From the NCBI RefSeq assembly GCF_000092025.1, contig NC_003063.2, positions 744,001 through 808,000 of the forward strand: a DNA stretch of 64,000 bases, written 5' to 3'. The notes beneath the pieces are model-generated. The model worked only from the letters and a program-made list of their open reading frames with translations, was not told where the DNA came from and did no database searches. The position numbers were made by a program, and so were the translations under genes. The stretch is from Agrobacterium fabrum str. C58 (GTDB taxonomy: Bacteria; Pseudomonadota; Alphaproteobacteria; Rhizobiales; Rhizobiaceae). Of the stretch, positions 19,389 through 27,239 are shown piece by piece; within the stretch, counting starts at the first letter, position 1; each line of letters begins with the position of its first letter.

Positions 19389-20309
19389 ATGATCCTGCGG
19401 TCGTTTCTCATCTTGCTGATGGGACTTTTTGCCTCCGGCGCCTCGGCGCAATGTTCGGGCCGTTCCCTCACGACAGGCGTATATGGCGCACCGATCTGCG
19501 TGCCGGACACGCCCCGCAGGATCGTCGTGCTCGATCCCTTCTATAATCTGGGAATGGCGCTTGAACTCGGCCTGCCTTTGGTCGGCGCACCGCTTATGTC
19601 CGTTCAGGACCATGAACTGAAGGAGAAGGCCGACAAGGCGACGGTCTCCGATATTGGCGAGGCCCGGCAGCCCAGTCTCGAGCGCATAGTGGCCCTGAAG
19701 CCGGACCTGATTGTCGGGGACGCAGCCCTGCACGGCCAGTCCTACCAGAACTTCGCCAAGATTGCGCCGACCGCGCTCATCGATGCAAAGAGCTGGAAAG
19801 ACCATTTCCGCACATTGGCGCTCCTTTCGGGAAAAAGTGATGAGGCCGCGCAGATGCTGGCCGGTTACGAAAAACGTGTTTCCGCCATCAGAGAGAAGAC
19901 TGCTTCCCATACGGTATCGGTATTGCGGGTGACACCCAGCGGTTTTCATGTCTATCTCGACGGTCCGGCCGCCTATGCGCCCTATGCGGTTCTTCGTGAC
20001 GCCGGCGTAAAACGCAGCACCTACGAAACGACTAACGACAACACGGTCTTCAAACGGCCCGAATGGGAGGACCTCGCCCTCCTCGACGGGGACATCCTGC
20101 TTTACGTCGTTGCCGGCAGATACGATACGACCATGGACGATGCGCTTGCCGACCGCACGACCAGCAACCCCTTCTGGCAAATGTTGCCGGCAGTCGCATC
20201 CGGGAACGCCCACCGGGTAAAGCGCGAAACATGGATGAGCTTCAACGGCATCGGCTCCGCCAACAAAGTTCTCGATGACATCGAGCAATATCTGCTGGGC
20301 AAGCCGTGA
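19389..20309 (+). CDS. Iron-siderophore ABC transporter substrate-binding protein
   Basis: Periplasmic binding protein of 306 residues, of the FecB/FhuD/BtuF class (TroA-like fold). The N-terminus is a signal peptide (MILRSFLILLMGLFASGASA). The body shows the class pattern: RIVVLDPFYNLGMALELGL near the start, then LERIVALKPDLIVG, and a C-terminal helix after AVASGNAHRV. It would capture the ferric siderophore in the periplasm and deliver it to the FecCD permeases downstream. The ATG at 19389 has GGAG seven bases upstream. The stop overlaps the GTG start of the next gene (GTGA), so the transporter genes are translationally coupled. Confidence 0.92.
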   Translation: MILRSFLILLMGLFASGASAQCSGRSLTTGVYGAPICVPDTPRRIVVLDPFYNLGMALELGLPLVGAPLMSVQDHELKEKADKATVSDIGEARQPSLERIVALKPDLIVGDAALHGQSYQNFAKIAPTALIDAKSWKDHFRTLALLSGKSDEAAQMLAGYEKRVSAIREKTASHTVSVLRVTPSGFHVYLDGPAAYAPYAVLRDAGVKRSTYETTNDNTVFKRPEWEDLALLDGDILLYVVAGRYDTTMDDALADRTTSNPFWQMLPAVASGNAHRVKRETWMSFNGIGSANKVLDDIEQYLLGKP

Positions 20310-21355
20310 CATCGTTTCGCGGACTATCGAAGGCGGAAAGACCGATACATCCTCGCCCGGCGGAATTTTTCTGCTCGGTCCTGCTTCTGCTCGCCATCGC
20401 TGGCCTGCTGGTTTCCGCAATGCTGGCAATAATGGCTGGCCCGGCGCCCCTTTCACCGTCGACCGTGCTCTCTGCAATCTTCCGCTTTGACGGCTCGCGT
20501 GACCATCTCGTCGTGACGTTGCTACGCTTGCCCCGCGTCGCGGCGGCCATGATCGCGGGTGCGGGCCTGGCCGTTTCAGGCGCAATCATGCAAGCCGTGA
20601 CAAAAAACCCTCTGGCTTCGCCGGGGCTCCTCGGCATCAATGCCGGCGCGGCTTTTGCAGTCGTCGCCAGCCTGTCGATCACGGGCGTTTCGGGCGACGC
20701 GCTGGTCTGGTATGCCTTTGGCGGCGCGGCTTTCGCTGCGTTCTGCGTTTTCTTCATCGGTTCTATCGGCCGTGTGGGCGCGACCCCGCTGATCATGGTG
20801 CTGGCCGGAGCCGTGGTCGCGACATTCCTCACATCCCTGACCACGGCAATTCTGATCTTCGACCAGACGACACTCGATGCCGTGCGCTTGTGGACCGTCG
20901 GTTCCTTAAGCGGCCGGACGATGGAACACGTCTTCGCCGTCGTGCCATATTGGCTTGCAGGCTTGCTCGGCTCACTGCTGCTCGCCCGTCATCTGACGAC
21001 ACTCAGCCTTGGCACGGATGTCGCCACGGCGCTCGGCCAGAACCCAGCCCTTTGGCGCAGCCTGTCGGTCGTGATCGTCATTCTCCTCTCCGGCAGCGCC
21101 GTTGCACTTGTCGGGCCTGTCGGCTTCGTCGGCCTCGTTGTGCCGCATATCGTTCGCCTCGCCATCAGCGTGGATTACCGGTGGATCATTCCCTTCAGCG
21201 CCGTCATCGGTGCGATCATGGTTGTTATCGCCGATCTCGCCGGACGGATCATCCTCGCCAACCAGAGTTTTCCTGTCGGCGTCACGATGGCCCTGATCGG
21301 AGCGCCATTTTTCCTTTGGCTGGCGCGTTATCGCGCGGGGGCAGGCAGGCCGTGA
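20306..21355 (+). CDS. FecCD-family permease subunit 1
   Basis: Inner-membrane permease of 349 residues with multiple hydrophobic helices and FecCD family blocks (LRLPRVAAAMIAGAGLAVSGAIMQAVTKNPLA, shown here in part as LPRVAAAMIAGAGLA; GPVGFVGLVVPHIVR). It would form half of the membrane channel for the ferric siderophore, paired with the next gene and driven by the ATPase at 22319. It begins with GTG overlapping the stop of the binding-protein gene. A cytoplasmic N-terminal extension of about 30 residues precedes the first helix. Its end overlaps the GTG start of the second permease in the same way. Confidence 0.93.
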   Translation: MTSFRGLSKAERPIHPRPAEFFCSVLLLLAIAGLLVSAMLAIMAGPAPLSPSTVLSAIFRFDGSRDHLVVTLLRLPRVAAAMIAGAGLAVSGAIMQAVTKNPLASPGLLGINAGAAFAVVASLSITGVSGDALVWYAFGGAAFAAFCVFFIGSIGRVGATPLIMVLAGAVVATFLTSLTTAILIFDQTTLDAVRLWTVGSLSGRTMEHVFAVVPYWLAGLLGSLLLARHLTTLSLGTDVATALGQNPALWRSLSVVIVILLSGSAVALVGPVGFVGLVVPHIVRLAISVDYRWIIPFSAVIGAIMVVIADLAGRIILANQSFPVGVTMALIGAPFFLWLARYRAGAGRP

Positions 21356-22326
21356 CACGCGCAATAACTGTTCTGATCATTCTCAACCTTCTGGCCGTCA
21401 TTGCCGCCATGATCTGGGGTGACCAGTCGATTGCCTGGCGTGATGTCGCCAATGCACTCGTCGGCAGTGCGCCGGCCGATCTGCACATGATCGTTATCGA
21501 ATTCCGGCTTTCACGAGCAATGCTGGCTCTGCTCGCCGGCACAGGCCTTGCCGTTGCGGGTACAATCTCGCAGACCGTCATGCGCAATCCGCTGGCAGAG
21601 CCCGGCGTTCTGGGTATCAATGCAGGGGCGGCGCTCGTCGCAAGCGTGGTTATCATCCTTTTTGCAGATGTTTCGCCAACCATCCTGCCTTGGGCGGGCT
21701 TTGCGGGGGCCGTCACAATGGCGGCGACCGTCTACGCGCTCGCCTGGAAACGTGGCACGTCCTCTCTTCGGATCATCCTCGTCGGTATAGGCCTCAGCGC
21801 CATGGCCGGCGCGGGAACCAGCTTTCTGACCGCATTTGGCAATGTCATGGATGTGCAGCGGGCAATGATCTGGCTTTCGGGCAGCGTCTACGGCGCTGAC
21901 TGGACCAAGGTCAAAAGCCTTCTGCTCTGGCTTTCCGTTCCGCTGGCTCTCACCTGGTTCTCCTGCCGGCAGCTGGACCTCATCCGTTTCGGTGACGATG
22001 TGGCGACCGGACTTGGACAGAAGGTCAATCTCGTGCGTGCATTCCTGATATTGCTCTGTACGCTGATATCGGGCGCCACCGTCGCGATGGTGGGACTGGT
22101 GGGGTTTGTTGGCCTCATCGCCCCGCATGTTGCGCGGCGAATCGTTGGCCCTGCCCATCGGGCCCTCATTCCGGTTGCCGCTCTGACAGGCAGCCTTTTG
22201 CTGTTGGTCGCCGATATTATCGGCCGCACGGTCATCGCACCGGCGCAGCTGCCGGCCGGCATCGTAACAGCCCTGCTGGGGGCTCCGTTTTTTGCCTATC
22301 TTCTGAAGGGCCGCCGGCATGCATGA
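21352..22326 (+). CDS. FecCD-family permease subunit 2
   Basis: Second FecCD permease, 324 residues, about ten hydrophobic segments. Shared blocks are FRLSRAMLALLAGTGLAVAG, a TVMRNPLAEPGVLGIN segment, and GLVGFVGLIAPHVARR near the coupling-helix region. The true start is GTG at 21352, overlapping the stop of the first permease (GTGA). The same frame stays open further upstream inside that gene, but that part is not coding. It pairs with the first permease to move the siderophore across the inner membrane. Its last 8 bases overlap the start of the ATPase gene. Confidence 0.93.
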   Translation: MTRAITVLIILNLLAVIAAMIWGDQSIAWRDVANALVGSAPADLHMIVIEFRLSRAMLALLAGTGLAVAGTISQTVMRNPLAEPGVLGINAGAALVASVVIILFADVSPTILPWAGFAGAVTMAATVYALAWKRGTSSLRIILVGIGLSAMAGAGTSFLTAFGNVMDVQRAMIWLSGSVYGADWTKVKSLLLWLSVPLALTWFSCRQLDLIRFGDDVATGLGQKVNLVRAFLILLCTLISGATVAMVGLVGFVGLIAPHVARRIVGPAHRALIPVAALTGSLLLLVADIIGRTVIAPAQLPAGIVTALLGAPFFAYLLKGRRHA

Positions 22327-23122
22327 AGCTTATCGCCTCGCGACACGCAATCTGTCCCTTGGATATAACGGCGCCGTCATTGTCGAAGACCTGAACCTGA
22401 AAATTCCATCCGGGCATTTCACGGTTCTCGTCGGAAAAAACGGATGCGGCAAATCCACGATATTGCGTGCACTCGCCGGACTTCTCAGCCCCATGAAAGG
22501 CGAGATATTTCTGGACGGCGCATCGACGCGGAAAATTCCATCGCGGGAACGAGCAAAACACATCGGCGTCCTCACGCAGGGGCCGCAGGCTCCAGAGGGA
22601 TTGTCGGTCACCGAACTGGTCCGGCAAGGGCGTTATCCCCATCGCAGACTGTTCGAGCGCTGGTCCAGCCGTGACGAAGATGCGTGCACCTATGCTCTCG
22701 ACCTGACCGATATGACATCGCTTTCGGACCGTCCGGTAGAGGCTCTCTCCGGCGGCCAGCGGCAGCGCGCCTGGATCGCGATGACGCTGGCCCAGGAAAC
22801 GGACATCCTTCTTCTGGATGAACCGACGACTTTCCTCGATCTCGCCCACCAGATTGAAATACTCGATCTCATCAGGCAGCTTGTGCATGATCAGGGCCGC
22901 ACCATCGTCGCGGTCCTCCACGATCTCAACCAGGCGGCCCGTTACGCCGACGAAATCGTTCTTGTCAGGGACGGCAGGATATTCGACGCTGGCGCCCCAG
23001 GTGCCGTCATCACGGCGAAAAATGTCCTTGATGTCTTTGGCGTCAACGCCGTCATCATGCCGGATCCGATTTCGGGAACACCGATGTGCGTGCCCATTCC
23101 ATCACAGACCCAAGGCAAGTGA
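22319..23122 (+). CDS. FecE-like ABC transporter ATP-binding protein
   Basis: ATPase of 267 residues for the siderophore importer. The visible motifs are Walker A (GKNGCGKST), Q-loop region (LTQGPQAP), signature (LSGGQRQRAW), Walker B (DILLLDEPT) and the H-loop (AVLHDLNQA). This is the standard arrangement of FecE/FhuC-type subunits of type II importers. It overlaps the second permease by 8 bases and closes the transporter operon. The downstream 350-base gap suggests that the sigma-factor genes have their own promoter. Confidence 0.94.
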   Translation: MHEAYRLATRNLSLGYNGAVIVEDLNLKIPSGHFTVLVGKNGCGKSTILRALAGLLSPMKGEIFLDGASTRKIPSRERAKHIGVLTQGPQAPEGLSVTELVRQGRYPHRRLFERWSSRDEDACTYALDLTDMTSLSDRPVEALSGGQRQRAWIAMTLAQETDILLLDEPTTFLDLAHQIEILDLIRQLVHDQGRTIVAVLHDLNQAARYADEIVLVRDGRIFDAGAPGAVITAKNVLDVFGVNAVIMPDPISGTPMCVPIPSQTQGK

Positions 23123-23473
23123 CCTGTGGCTGCCACGCAACATTCCCTGGGTTTTTCGTAAAAGATAGTTTTATCTCCCGCCTTTGCGCGCATTCGCCCG
23201 CAGGCCAAAAGATGCAATGAATCCAAACATAAACATGATAAAAATTGTCCTCTTTTAAACGTCAAGGAGATTTTTTACGGCTCCGACCTTAAATCATTGC
23301 ACTTGCATCGCTTTTTACCCGTGACTAGAAATTGGCCCACCGGCGATGAAGATGAGAACTTCGATGCCGGCTGATGACCTGCTTCGGACAAACCTTAAGG
23401 AGAGCACCCGGTTTGTGCTCTGTGTCCGCCTTCAGTTGTCACACCTTGCAGATTGCGGAGGTTCAGGAAAGCA
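23123..23473 (+). promoter_or_regulatory. 351-base leader region of the sigma/anti-sigma unit
   Basis: No convincing gene is present. The middle part is AT-rich (around 23215-23290, including AAACATAAACATG), as expected for a promoter region. A 7-bp perfect hairpin (AGAGCAC 23401-23407 with GTGCTCT 23415-23421) sits about 50 bases before the sigma start. FecI-type sigma genes are usually iron-repressed, but I cannot point to a definite RirA or Irr site. Confidence 0.4.
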
Positions 23474-24016
23474 ATGCGGACGTCGACGGCCAGCCTCAAT
23501 GAAAATGACGGAACCGACCTGTTGAACAGGGCGATCGTCGAGCATTACGGCGACATCATCAAGGCCGTGGGGGGACGCAGTCGCTCAGACGGGGCCGCGC
23601 GGGAAATCGTGCACGATCTCTACGTCAAACTCGCCTTGCAGCCCGATGCGCTGTCCGGCAAACGATCCATAAAGGCGTTCCTGTGCCGCGCCGCTTCGAA
23701 TATGCGGATCGACCGGATCAGACGGGAGCAGTTAGAATCCAGACTTTTTTCCGGTTCGGATGAAGATGCCAGGGCAGTGTTTGCGGCGGATAACGCACCC
23801 GATCAGGGATTGGCTGTCGAGGCGCGGCTGACGGTGCTGAAACAGGCAATCGCCGACCTGCCAGAAAAACGGCGCACGGCCTTCGTCCTGCACAGGCTTC
23901 ATCATCTTTCGCCGGACCAGATCGCGTCCAAGCTTAAAATTTCACGCAATATGGTCGACCGGCACCTCCGGCGCGCGCTCAGCCATTGCCTCGACCGGCT
24001 TTTTGAAATGGAGTAA
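23474..24016 (+). CDS. FecI-like ECF sigma factor
   Basis: Extracytoplasmic-function sigma factor of 180 residues. Region 2 (REIVHDLYVKLAL ... AFLCRAASNMRIDRIRR) and region 4 (LPEKRRTAFVLHRLHHLSPDQIA, quoted in part, then a helix-turn-helix ISRNMVDRHLRRAL) are clear, and no extra domains are present. The ATG at 23474 has AGGAA close upstream; a TTG at 23453 would extend the frame by seven residues and is less likely. With the FecR-like protein 47 bases downstream and the STN-bearing receptor at 16897, it forms a cell-surface signalling system expected to switch on the receptor gene when ferric siderophore is present. Confidence 0.92.
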   Translation: MRTSTASLNENDGTDLLNRAIVEHYGDIIKAVGGRSRSDGAAREIVHDLYVKLALQPDALSGKRSIKAFLCRAASNMRIDRIRREQLESRLFSGSDEDARAVFAADNAPDQGLAVEARLTVLKQAIADLPEKRRTAFVLHRLHHLSPDQIASKLKISRNMVDRHLRRALSHCLDRLFEME

Positions 24017-24063
24017 ACATCCTAATCAACACAGCTCATTCGTCTACACATGGAAGAGCATAA

Positions 24064-25035
24064 TTGGAGCGTTCCGTGCAACGTAGACGTCTGACGCGTG
24101 ATCAGCGCAAACGAAACAGAGAGGCAGCCGACTGGGTGTTTCGCAACCGCGACCCGGACCAGCCCGAAACGGAGTTGGCGGAGTTTCGTCGCTGGATGGA
24201 ACTGGATCCGGAGAACTGTCGGGCCTACACGGCGGCGAAGCGCATTCTCGGTGAAGCGAGAACTGCGATAAGGTCTGATGCCGGGCTTCGTGAAGCGCCG
24301 GTTTCATCCTCATCGCGCGGCCGCAACGCGATCATCTCCTCGGTCGTCGCGATCGCCGCCGCCGGAACACTGTTTATTGCTCTGGATGGCCCGATGCGCA
24401 TGAGTGCGGATATCATGTCCGACACCGATGAGATGCCTGAAGTGACACTGGAGGATGGCTCCCGGGTTCAATTGAACGCGTCATCTGCAATCGCGCTCGA
24501 TTTCACCAGCGAGCGACGGACCGTCCGGCTCCTGCGAGGGCAGGCATTCTTTCAGGTAAGCCCGGATGCGAAGCGGCCTTTCTCCGTCAGCGCGGACGAC
24601 ACCCTGGTCACAGCTCTCGGCACGGCCTTCGATGTGCGCCAGAGCGCCACGGACACACGCATTGCCGTGACGGAACATTCCGTGCGCGTCGATTTCAAGG
24701 AGCCGGGAGCCCTTCCGGTGAAAGTCGGGGAAGGCGAAGAAGTGCTTCACTTGAACGAGACAGGGAAAAGCACGATCCGGAAAACGGATGCCAACACGGC
24801 GCTGGCTTGGCGCCGGGGCCAGCTTACCGTGGACAACATGCCCCTCTCCTACGTGATCGAGGAAATACAGCGGCATTTTCACGGGCGCATTGTCATAGGA
24901 AACGAAGCGACCGCACGGCGGGTCGTCAGCGGCACACTTTTCGTGACCGATACAGAAAGCGCGCTGAATTTCCTGCGCACGGCCCTCAACATCCAGACAT
25001 ACAAGATTGGTCCCATCATCGTCGTCACGTCCTGA
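24064..25035 (+). CDS. FecR-like anti-sigma regulator
   Basis: Inner-membrane regulator of 323 residues. The N-terminal cytoplasmic domain (about 1-85; EAADWVFRNRD, FRRWMELDPEN) is the DUF4880-type sigma-binding segment. One membrane helix follows (about 90-107, IISSVVAIAAAGTLFIAL), then the periplasmic FecR domain (VTLEDGSRVQLNASSAIAL, TALGTAFDVR) and a C-terminal STN-like DUF4974 domain (MPLSYVIEEIQRHFHG). It should relay the receptor signal to the ECF sigma factor encoded just upstream. Two starts have plausible ribosome binding sites: TTG at 24064 (GGAAG seven bases upstream) and GTG at 24076 (GGAG six bases upstream). I list the longer. Confidence 0.92.
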   Translation: MERSVQRRRLTRDQRKRNREAADWVFRNRDPDQPETELAEFRRWMELDPENCRAYTAAKRILGEARTAIRSDAGLREAPVSSSSRGRNAIISSVVAIAAAGTLFIALDGPMRMSADIMSDTDEMPEVTLEDGSRVQLNASSAIALDFTSERRTVRLLRGQAFFQVSPDAKRPFSVSADDTLVTALGTAFDVRQSATDTRIAVTEHSVRVDFKEPGALPVKVGEGEEVLHLNETGKSTIRKTDANTALAWRRGQLTVDNMPLSYVIEEIQRHFHGRIVIGNEATARRVVSGTLFVTDTESALNFLRTALNIQTYKIGPIIVVTS

Positions 25036-25160
25036 CTTCGGCAGAACGGGAGATAGACTAGCCGGGCCTCATCGTTTTCTTCCAAGCAGGTGGTATGCCG
25101 AACTGGTTCCTGTTTTCCAGCGTATCCGTCAGCCAAGCATTGGCGTTTCGGTGGCAGACC

Positions 25161-27239
25161 TTACTCGACAAAAATCCGCACACTCGAGGCACGGCCATCG
25201 GCGTCAATCACCGTGAGCGTCGAAAACCCCTGCCCCTCCGGTCGCCATTCGCTATTGCGGCGATGAGAGGCATCCGGCAAAGGCAAGCCGTTGGCGAGCC
25301 AGCGGAAAGGCGCGCGCCCGCCCTGCAGCTTCAGCACCAGCGGCGAAATGCCGGACTGGCTGGAAAGTTCCACCCGCGCGCCCTCCGGCGGGTAGACGAT
25401 GCGTGGGGCGCTTTCCCGTCTTGAGGCCGAAAGCAGGCCGTTTGCAGTCGTGGTAAAGCGCCGCTGGTTGGCGGGAAGGTCGGTTACGGCAACGCGCGCT
25501 ACACCGGAGGGTGGGCCAGGCATCGGCGTCACGGCCACGCCGGATTTTGCGAAAGCCTCGAACAGGATGGGAGCAGCCGTCGCATAACCGGCAATGCCCG
25601 GCACCGCACCATTATCGGCGCGGCCGACCCAGATGCCGATAACATGCCGCCCGTCATAGCCCACCGACCAGGCGTCGCGATAACCATAGCTGGTGCCGGT
25701 TTTGTAGGCGATGCCGCGCTGTTTCATGCCGAGCGGCGGAAGGACACCGGAGAGTATGTCGGTGACGTTCCAGATCGCGGCATGGGAAAACAGCCGATCA
25801 CCCTCCAGTCGTTCGGGGACAGTGCGGACACCATCACCCAGCCGCATGGGATCCCCGCTGCCGGCAAGCCCGGCATAAAGCTGCACCAGATCAACCAGGG
25901 AAATGCCGGCACCGCCGAGCGCAATGGCAAGCCCAGGTGCCTCATTGGCCGGAAGCACCAGTTTTACGCCCGCCCGCCGGAACCGCACCATCAGCGCCGA
26001 GGGGCTGACGGCATCAAGCAGCTTGACCGCAGGCACGTTGAGGGACAGTTGCAGTGCCTGGCGGATACTGACATCACCCTGATAATGCATGTCGAAATTG
26101 CGTGGCCGGTAACCGGAAAAATCAGCCGGACGATCCTCGATGATGGTTTCCTGCCCGACAAGACCATCTTCGAAGGCAAGGCCATAGATGAATGGCTTGA
26201 GGGTGGAGCCCGGCGAGCGCACCGCCCGGCTCATCTCCACGAAACCGCGCCGTGCCGTATCGAGATAATCCGCCGAACCGACCTCCGCGAGGATATCGCC
26301 GGTCTGCGCATCAGCCATGACGATGGCGACGGAAACCTTGTCACCAAGCTTTTCCGCCGCATGGCGCGCGACACCTTCCAGTTCCCGCTGGATCGGCAAT
26401 CTCAGTGTCGAACGCACCTCTCCGGCATTTTGAAATTTCGCGCGGGCGGCAACCGCCATATGTGGCGCATAGGACGGCAAGTCTCGCCGGTTGACAGGCA
26501 CCGCAGCCAATGCCGCCCGCTCCGCCTCTCCTTCACCCACCACGCGCTCCACGGCAAGCCGTTGCAGTACTCGCTCGCGTGCCTGCTTCGCCGCCTCCGG
26601 AAAACGGTCCGGGCGCCGTTTTTCCGGCAATTGCGGTAGCGCTACCATAAGGGCTGCCTCCGCCGTATCAAGCCGGCCCGGTTCCTTGCCGAACCAGGCG
26701 AGGCTTGCGGCTCTGACGCCTTCGAGATTGCCGCCATAGGGGGCGATATTCAGATAAAGGTCGAGAATCTCGGCCTTATCCAGCCGTCTCTCGATCTGGA
26801 GCGCGCGCGCAGCCTGCAGGAATTTGGCCGAGAAAGATCGGTCGGCGCGCGGCTCGATCAGCCGCGCCACCTGCATGGACAACGTCGAGGCGCCGGAGAC
26901 GATCCGGCCGTTGCTGGCCAGTTGCCAGGCGGAGCGCAGCAATGCCCAGGGGTCAACGCCGTGGTGATCGTAAAAGCGCTGATCCTCATAAGCGACCAGC
27001 ATGCGCAGGAATTGCGGATCGACCTCCGCAGCCGTGGTTTTCAGCCGCCAGCGGCCATCCGGTGTCGCGAAGGCGCGCAACAGTTTTCCATCGCGGTCCA
27101 GCACCTCGAAGGATCGCTCTCGCGCAGCCTCCAGCGGCGGCGGATAGGCCTTGTCCAGCGCGTCAAGACCGAAGGCCGCGCCGCCGATAAGCAACGCGGC
27201 CGTCATGATGCCGGCGATGACAGCCTTTTTCCGCCTCAT
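25161..27239 (-). CDS. pbpC: Penicillin-binding protein 1C
   Basis: Bifunctional peptidoglycan synthase of 692 residues. A single N-terminal membrane anchor (about 7-26) precedes the glycosyltransferase domain, with catalytic Glu85 in EDQRFYDHHG. The transpeptidase domain has Ser345-x-x-Lys348 in SPGSTLKPF and KTGT later on. A C-terminal Ig-like BiPBP_C domain (residues about 600-690, PEGARVELSSQSG) is diagnostic of PBP1C rather than PBP1A. Its ATG overlaps the stop of the upstream alpha-2-macroglobulin gene (ATGA), so the two are coupled. This pairing is known from many bacteria and suggests a joint role in repair and defence of the periplasm. Confidence 0.95.
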   Translation of the reverse strand: MRRKKAVIAGIMTAALLIGGAAFGLDALDKAYPPPLEAARERSFEVLDRDGKLLRAFATPDGRWRLKTTAAEVDPQFLRMLVAYEDQRFYDHHGVDPWALLRSAWQLASNGRIVSGASTLSMQVARLIEPRADRSFSAKFLQAARALQIERRLDKAEILDLYLNIAPYGGNLEGVRAASLAWFGKEPGRLDTAEAALMVALPQLPEKRRPDRFPEAAKQARERVLQRLAVERVVGEGEAERAALAAVPVNRRDLPSYAPHMAVAARAKFQNAGEVRSTLRLPIQRELEGVARHAAEKLGDKVSVAIVMADAQTGDILAEVGSADYLDTARRGFVEMSRAVRSPGSTLKPFIYGLAFEDGLVGQETIIEDRPADFSGYRPRNFDMHYQGDVSIRQALQLSLNVPAVKLLDAVSPSALMVRFRRAGVKLVLPANEAPGLAIALGGAGISLVDLVQLYAGLAGSGDPMRLGDGVRTVPERLEGDRLFSHAAIWNVTDILSGVLPPLGMKQRGIAYKTGTSYGYRDAWSVGYDGRHVIGIWVGRADNGAVPGIAGYATAAPILFEAFAKSGVAVTPMPGPPSGVARVAVTDLPANQRRFTTTANGLLSASRRESAPRIVYPPEGARVELSSQSGISPLVLKLQGGRAPFRWLANGLPLPDASHRRNSEWRPEGQGFSTLTVIDADGRASSVRIFVE

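Noticed and set aside
20890..21351. Upstream extension of the second FecCD permease frame
   Set aside because: It lies inside the first permease gene in another frame; the GTG at 21352 overlapping that gene's stop is the natural start.
23346..23525. Short frame of about 59 codons in the sigma-factor leader, overlapping the sigma start
   Set aside because: Several ATGs are available but no convincing ribosome site precedes them, and it overlaps the start of the sigma gene; it is kept only as a possible leader peptide.
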